DNA of 64,000 bases. It comes from Chlorocebus sabaeus. Taxonomy: Eukaryota; Chordata; Mammalia; Primates; Cercopithecidae. Under the pieces are notes generated by a model. That model was given only the letters and a program-made list of their open reading frames with translations, did not search any database and was not told the DNA's origin. Of this stretch, positions 58,465 to 64,000 are shown piece by piece. Position 1 is the first letter of the stretch; each line of letters begins with the position of its first letter. The translations under genes and the position numbers were made by a program. The DNA is taken from positions 14,327,326 to 14,391,325 of the forward strand of contig NC_132926.1 of NCBI RefSeq assembly GCF_047675955.1. The letters are read 5' to 3'.

Positions 58465-60159
58465 CTTTTCATGTACACTCTTCTCCATCTAAGAACCATG
58501 TTTTCTTTCCATATATTCCTCTAAAGTGAAAGGCCCACTGTTACAACTTCTTGAGATGATAAATAGTAATAAGAGTAAGTGACATTTACTGTACACTTTC
58601 CATCAAGGTAACACCTAATTTTCTCCTGCAGTTTATCCGTTATATGTAGGTCACTTACTTGAAGAGACCAGATTCCACTGCCTCCAATAATGACATATTT
58701 TCACTGTACAGAGGTCAGGAAATGAGAACTAATCGTGGTGGCTTCAAGATAACGATAGCTTCTGATTTGTAATTACCAGGTGAAGGGAGCCAAGGAATTA
58801 GCTATTTTAAAATAATGTTTTTTTTAAAACGATACTATTGGGTTATTGAAGCTTGCCTTGGGCCAGCTGCAGCTGCACTGGAGATGCAGTTCTTTCAAGG
58901 AGAGTCTTAAGACAGACACTGACAGGTACTGCAGGTGCCGCTGGAACCCAGGCCTAACAAAGCTTTGATTTCACATCTACAGAAGTAGCGGTGGGTCCCA
59001 TCAGGCAAAGATGACAACCTCCCCAACACCCCATCTCAAACTCTTGTCAAAACTGCTCTGCTCTTATAGCACTCAATCTTGCCATTCTAAGGTGCAGAAC
59101 ATATTGCAACCGTCAGCTTTGGGAGAAAAGCAAGCAAGCAATCCCCTAATGTCACTGAACAGGAAGAGACATCCCTGCAACTGTGTTTCCTCTGTTTCCA
59201 AAGATGCCTTCCCTCCTGCCTCCCCTCCCCACATTTTTCTTTGTTTTGGGTTCCATAGCATCTTTTTATTTTTATTTTTTAAAAGTATCCTGAAAATAAG
59301 AAAACGACAGATGAGGTGAAAAGGGTTAGGGTCAGAGTACACCTGAAACTTCTCAGACAACTCCCAGGAGTGAGAAGAAAAATAAGAAAGTGAGATGGAG
59401 GTGGAGAAGGGGAAAAGCCAAATCTGCTGAATATGAGACCTGTCCTTCCAGAAGAAGCAACGCAACAAAAATGAAACTCAAGTTTGGGCATATTTTCTGT
59501 TGTTGAATTGAACATTAAGTAAATAAGTGAGAATTATATCGGAGGTATAACCACCTTCTCTTGTTTTTTGGGAGTGAGTGTCTGAAATAGGTTTTTGTTG
59601 GCACTTTTTTTTTTTATCAGCCATTCCTTCTCTCTCACTTGAGTAAGAAAGCGAGATGTTCTCTCTGGCCTGTGGGGAGGGACTAAAGTGTCCTTAGGAT
59701 AAAGACCCCAGGGAGCTGTGAAGTAAATGAGTTACCTGACTAATGAGAGCCCTATTTCTTATTCTGCTACTGATTTGCTCTATGGCTTGGGCTGAGAAAT
59801 CAGTCTCTCAATCAATCTCTCCCTTTACCTTTTATAAAGGTTTCCCTGTACAGGTAGAATAATGGCTCCTTAAGGGCCAGAGAGAGGTTACACATCTGCA
59901 ACCCCCAAAAGATCTGACAGTGTCTTGAATATAAATGGCACTCCATCAATATTTATTAGAATAGATAATGATACACGGGGGGCAGATTTGGGGGGTTGGA
60001 TTGTAGGATGTTATATGCTTATAAATTAAAAAATACATAATCAGAGGCATAGAAGATGGGATAAAACAGTGCTGGTAGCAATATGGACTAGTTTGCAAAC
60101 GGAAGGATATTTTAGTTATCAGTATATCAACACCTGCTGCCAATCATTGCACCTTTTCT

Positions 60160-60417
60160 TTTAGCGCAGTGGCGCGATCTCCGCTCACTGCAGGCTCTGC
60201 CTCCCGGGTTCATGCCATTTTCTTGCCTCAGCCTCCTGAGTATCTGGGAGTACAGGCACCTGCCACCACACTTGGCTAATTTTGTTTTTGTGTTTTTAGT
60301 AGAGACAGGGTTTCACCGTGTTAGCCAGGATGGTCTCGATCTTCTGACCTTGTGATCCACCCACCTCGGCCTCCCAAAGTGCTGGGATTACAGGTGTGAG
60401 CCACTGCGCCCCGCCAC
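60160..60417 (-). mobile_element. 3'-truncated AluY-type element with target-site duplication
   Basis: The antisense Alu begins only at the GCGCAGTGGCGCGATCTCCG block, lacking the usual poly-T and first 30 or so bases (the Alu 3' end), and runs to GAGCCACTGCGCCCCGCC. The duplications are CATTGCACCTTTTCT (60145-60159) and CATTGAACCTTTTCT (60418-60432). Confidence 0.92.
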
Positions 60418-60432
60418 CATTGAACCTTTTCT

Positions 60433-60530
60433 ACGGCCAGGTACCATAGTAGACATTCTAAAGGCATTATCTTAAGACTCACAGGTAGGTACTATTATCC
60501 CCATTTCACAGATGAGGAAACTACTGACTG
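60433..60530 (-). mobile_element. MIR fragment
   Basis: GGTACTATTATCCCCATTTC and ACAGATGAGGAAACTACTGA are antisense MIR. Confidence 0.7.
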
Positions 60531-60862
60531 TGAAGTTTGAGAACAGGGGGATTTCAGAATCAGAAGGAAATTACTGTGGGAGGTGGCTATCTGCTTCATA
60601 TTTCACAGTGATCTGGTTACAGATTCTATGGGCAATGGAGTCTCAGCAAGCCTCATCTTTGTTTCAAAACTCATAATAATCTCATTGGGGTTGGTGAATG
60701 ACCACACTCCTTCCTGAGAGAGGTTAGATATCTTTATCCTGTTGAATTCAACACATACTTTATCACACAGTCATTCTGGGTCTTCAATGAAGATGACGTG
60801 GGCTACAGCCATGGCTGACCAGTGATAGAATACAGCATGTGCGAAGACATGAACTGTTACTG

Positions 60863-61181
60863 TTTTTTTTTTTTTTTTTTTTCTTTTTTTTTTTTTTTTG
60901 AGATGGAGTCTCGCTTTGTCGCCCAGGCTGGAGTGCAGAGGCACGATCTCAGCTCACTGCAAGCTCCACCTCCCAGGTTCACGCCATTCTCCTGCCTCAG
61001 CCTCCCGAGTAGCTGGGACTACAGGCGCCTGCCACCTCGCCCGGCTAGTTTTTTGTATTTTTTAGTAGAGACAGGGTTTCACCGGGTTAGCCAGGTTGGT
61101 CTTGATCTCCTGACTTTGTGATTCGCCTGTCTCGGCCTCCCAAAGTGCTGGGATTACAGGTGAGAGCCACCGCGCCCAGCC
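60863..61181 (-). mobile_element. AluY-type element
   Basis: Antisense Alu after a T-rich tail, with AGCTCCACCTCCCAGGTTCA and GAGCCACCGCGCCCAGCC. The duplication GAACTGTTACTG lies at 60851-60862 and 61182-61193. Confidence 0.94.
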
Positions 61182-61486
61182 GAACTGTTACTGTTGTAAG
61201 CCACTGAGAGTTTGGGGTTGTTGTTACAGCAGCATGTCTGAGGCTACTTTGACTGATACTTTCACCCATAAGGAAACTAGGAAATGGCATTTTTATACAG
61301 CAAATCTCTGTGCTTTCCTTTAGGTTTTATTGGATCCTTTCTGAAACTCAGCCAGAGAGAATTAGCACATACTTTGGGCCACTGTATTTGTTTCTATGAA
61401 AAACAACAAAAAACAGCACTTTAAATGTGATGCCATAATACCTCCAATTTTAATTTACTCTCAGAACCAGACTTAGAAAGCTGAGC

Positions 61487-61627
61487 TGGATGGGGTGGCT
61501 CACGCCTATCATCCCAGCGCTTTGGGAGGTTGAGGCAAGAGGATTGCTTGAGGCCGGGTGTTTAAGACCAGCCTGTGTAACATAGGAAGACCCTATCTCT
61601 AACAAAAATTTAATTAATTAAAAAAAA
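61487..61627 (+). mobile_element. Alu left monomer (FLAM-like)
   Basis: GTGGCTCACGCCTATCATCC to TAGGAAGACCCTATCTCTAA and then an A/T-rich tail, without the right arm. AAAGCTGAG flanks it on both sides (about 61478 and 61629). Confidence 0.85.
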
Positions 61628-62999
61628 AAAAGCTGAGAAACCTCAGAGTAGCCAGAGTTATTGCTGCTTCATATCAAGATTTCACATAAATGCTGGACTC
61701 CTCAAGAGATCCTGGATGCACTGGGGTGGTTCCCTCTCCCGCCCTACCTTGAATGCTCTAGCAGTTCATCCCAAAAGGTCTGGTCCAGATCATCTGAGGG
61801 TCAAAAGTGAAATGAGTTTGGGAGGACCTCTCCCTAACATTCCTCCCCGTCACTGACAGCCAAAATGTACAATTCATCATGATCTGGCAGGCTCTGCTTC
61901 AGAGAGACCCTCGGGCTCCATGGGTCACTAAGGATGGGATGGGGAAGGACTCTGAGTGGAAACTCACGGAATCCAGGTGGTAGCTGGGAAGCCAGCCACT
62001 TAAAACACAATAGGCAGCCAAACTCTGAGAGTATCCCTCTGGCTAACCGGAGAAAACTTTCGTGGCATTCTGAAAGGCAACCAAGACAGGATGGTGGGAC
62101 CACACACAGATCCTCGATTTCAGTAAGGATAATAAACAGACCTACATGGAGTGAGGGTGTGATATTTTCTTATTGAAGTTGCTGTGTTTTTGTGCCAGGT
62201 GGGTTCCAAAGGCAATACTCCAAGGGAGTGACGCCCGAGAAAGGGAGCGGGGTTGGTTGCAAGTAACTGAGGATTCTCCAGCAATCACAGGACAGGGAGA
62301 TTATAGGGCCAGAAAAGTGGCAGCTTGGAATGGGGGTTGTCTGAAATAGTAATTAGGGAATGTGTGGGCCCTGCTGGGTGCCACTTAGAACCTTCTGTGT
62401 TCATTGGCTGGCAGAGGATCAACCTGACAAGAGAGTCAATCAATATGTCAGCAATACTTCCCAGAGAGCTGCTCAGCCCCCGCTTGTCAAAGAGGGCAAA
62501 CATGGAGGCCACGGATGCTCTGTGTTTGCTGAGCAGGTCCCCAGGAGCAGGGGGTGCCTTTAAAGATCAGGCTTGTCGATACATAACCCGAGGAGGAGAT
62601 TGGGCTTTCCCTTTGAAAATGGAAGACTTCAGGCCACGCAGAGCTTAGGGAGCAGGAGGAGAAAGCCATGCCTGCTGGGTCTTGGGGCTCAGCATGCCAT
62701 CAGATTCACAAGGGCCTTAGAGATGATGACAGAGCTCATTCAGAGACCAGGTAAGATGACAGAAAGGGTCAGGGCTGGGTCTCCCTGCCTCTGCACCAGC
62801 CAATTAAATCAACAATGTTGGGGCTCCTGGGGGAAATATACCAATTCCAAAAGTGCCACTGCTGGGAGGAGAGAACCACAGTGGAATAATCAGGGCTAAC
62901 ATGCACAACTGCTTACCCTGAACTTGCACAGGCAACCTGCAAAGGCCCCTTTGCAATCAGCAGTGAAAATTAACACATGTGAGTAAGTCTACTCAATGG

Positions 63000-63070
63000 T
63001 GATAGTGACAATTAACATTCATTTTGACCGTGTGCCAGGTATTGGTTTCCTTATTTGCATTCAGCATAAT
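63000..63070 (-). mobile_element. MIR fragment
   Basis: ACCGTGTGCCAGGTATTGGT with adjoining sequence; short. Confidence 0.5.
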
Positions 63071-63079
63071 GTATTCATA

Positions 63080-63540
63080 ATTTACCAGTCAGCACATATT
63101 TACTAAACACCCACTGGGTGTCAGATGCGTCCTAGGCACCAGGAGTAAAGCAGTTTTAACAAGACAAAATCCTCACTATCACGGAACCTACATCCTAGGG
63201 GCAGGTGTAGAAACTAAACACGGAAGTGAAAAGCCGGGTTTAGGGTTCAGAGGCACTTGGAAGTGGGGGATGAATTGAAAATTTCTTCTTTTTTTCATTT
63301 AATGTAGTCTGGTCAAGGATGGCGTTTGTGATAGGTAACATTTGAGCAAAGACATAAAGGAGAAAGCAGTTTATGCTAATGTCTGGGGAAGAGCATGCCA
63401 AAGGGGAGCGGAGTTAGTGGGAAGGGGCAGTGGCAGGTGAAGGCACAGGTAGGGTGAAGGAGTAGCTGCCTTTGGGGAGCTTTGCCTTTTGTTTGGAAGA
63501 GAAGGGATGACACTGGAGGATTTTGAAAAGGATGAAAACT
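63080..63540 (-). mobile_element. L2 LINE fragment
   Basis: Antisense L2: CACATATTTACTAAACACCC, CCTAGGCACCAGGAGTAAAG, TAACATTTGAGCAAAGACAT, and GGGGAAGAGCATGCCAAAGG in the expected order. Confidence 0.8.
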
Positions 63541-63559
63541 CACTTTTTCTTCTTCATTC

Positions 63560-63700
63560 TCACTCAATGAGGTGGTAATATAATCTACATTTTATAGATA
63601 AAGAAATTTAGGCTTAGAGAGGTTAAGTGACTTGCCCAAGACAACTCATCCAGTAAGTGGGAAATCTGGGATTTAGACCCAGACACACGTAACTTCAGAG
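63560..63700 (-). mobile_element. MIR element
   Basis: Antisense MIR: ATTTTATAGATAAAGAAATT, GGTTAAGTGACTTGCCCAAG and GGGATTTAGACCCAGACAC. Confidence 0.85.
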
Positions 63701-64000
63701 TCAGAGTTCTGAATTCCCATGCTGCTCGCCTAGAGACTCCATTCAGAGTTCTCACTGGAAGACATTGGCCCTGTGAGGTTTCCAAGTGAACCACTACTTA
63801 GCCAAGACTGAACAGGACAGGCAGGCTACAGAATCACTTACTTACTAAACATTGTCAAGGTTCACTCATGAATACACACTTTCCTTTGTAAGCAGCCTTT
63901 AGTCTCTATGAATATGTCCTTGGTCAGCAACTAGTTTGCTATTTAACTTGAACCACCATTGTCAACGTAAAATAAATCTGCTAGGCAACTTCAATTGCCA

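Larger units (their letters stand above)
57121..64000 (-). other. TENM2: TENM2 intron upstream of exon A (partial)
   Basis: This intron continues past the right edge. The exon encoding the transmembrane helix should lie beyond 64000; I saw no match to it here. Unannotated stretches are 57141-58436, 58465-60144, 60531-60850, 61196-61477, 61640-63000 and 63701-64000. They show no open reading frame I can support as a gene. Confidence 0.85.

Noticed and set aside
60822..61121. 99-codon plus-strand frame beginning MIEYSMCEDMNCYC
   Set aside because: Most of it is the antisense AluY consensus translation seen at countless Alu loci.

Overview
The window is primate nuclear DNA. It carries dimeric Alu elements (J, S and Y types), L1PA-type LINEs, a THE1-type MaLR solo LTR and many MIR, L2, MER20 and MER2 relics. 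One AluY has the 12-bp deletion that marks the Yd lineage and a pure A tail of about 43 bases, which points to a hominoid, possibly human. There are no bacterial-style genes, operons, CRISPR arrays or structural RNA genes.

The only host gene I can support is TENM2 (teneurin-2), read on the minus strand. Three consecutive coding exons are visible: A (57120 to 56998, 123 bp), B (42517 to 42312, 206 bp) and C (13159 to 12964, 196 bp). All have consensus GT/AG borders, and their reading phases join exactly (A ends on G and B begins TG to make a Val codon; B ends on a complete Gln codon and C begins with Tyr). They encode the extracellular stretch just after the transmembrane helix, up to the start of the EGF-like repeats, and include the Arg-Glu-Arg-Arg proprotein-convertase site. 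The rest is intron: 57121-64000, 42518-56997 (14.5 kb), 13160-42311 (29.2 kb) and 1-12963. Human TENM2 lies on the plus strand of 5q34, so this window would be the reverse complement of that locus or come from an assembly with the opposite orientation.

Layout: 1-2820 is an L1 (minus) running off the left edge; 3975-5230 is an L2 split by a MER1-type hAT element with a large internal inverted duplication; 5650-9770 is a 4.1-kb GT-rich tandem array with internal duplications of about 1.9 kb; 12964-13159 is exon C; 16085-16748 is an Alu whose A tail has become a 390-bp pure pyrimidine tract; 18001-18360 is CpG-dense unique DNA; 20477-26601 is a full-length decayed L1 with intact target-site duplications; 27345-29176 is a nested repeat cluster; 33048-33507 is a second Alu with a (GGAA)n tail; 36712-37019 is the AluYd; 42312-42517 is exon B with a homopolymeric acceptor and a GU repeat past its donor; 44160-56080 is intron with Alus, DNA transposons and MIRs; 56998-57120 is exon A; 60145-61640 is an Alu cluster.

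The points most worth following are cis-elements around the TENM2 exons (exon B poly-T tract, downstream GU repeat, symmetric exon A), the GT array, the L1 whose antisense promoter would point along the gene, and the CpG-rich intronic segment. I did not find a new multi-gene system here.
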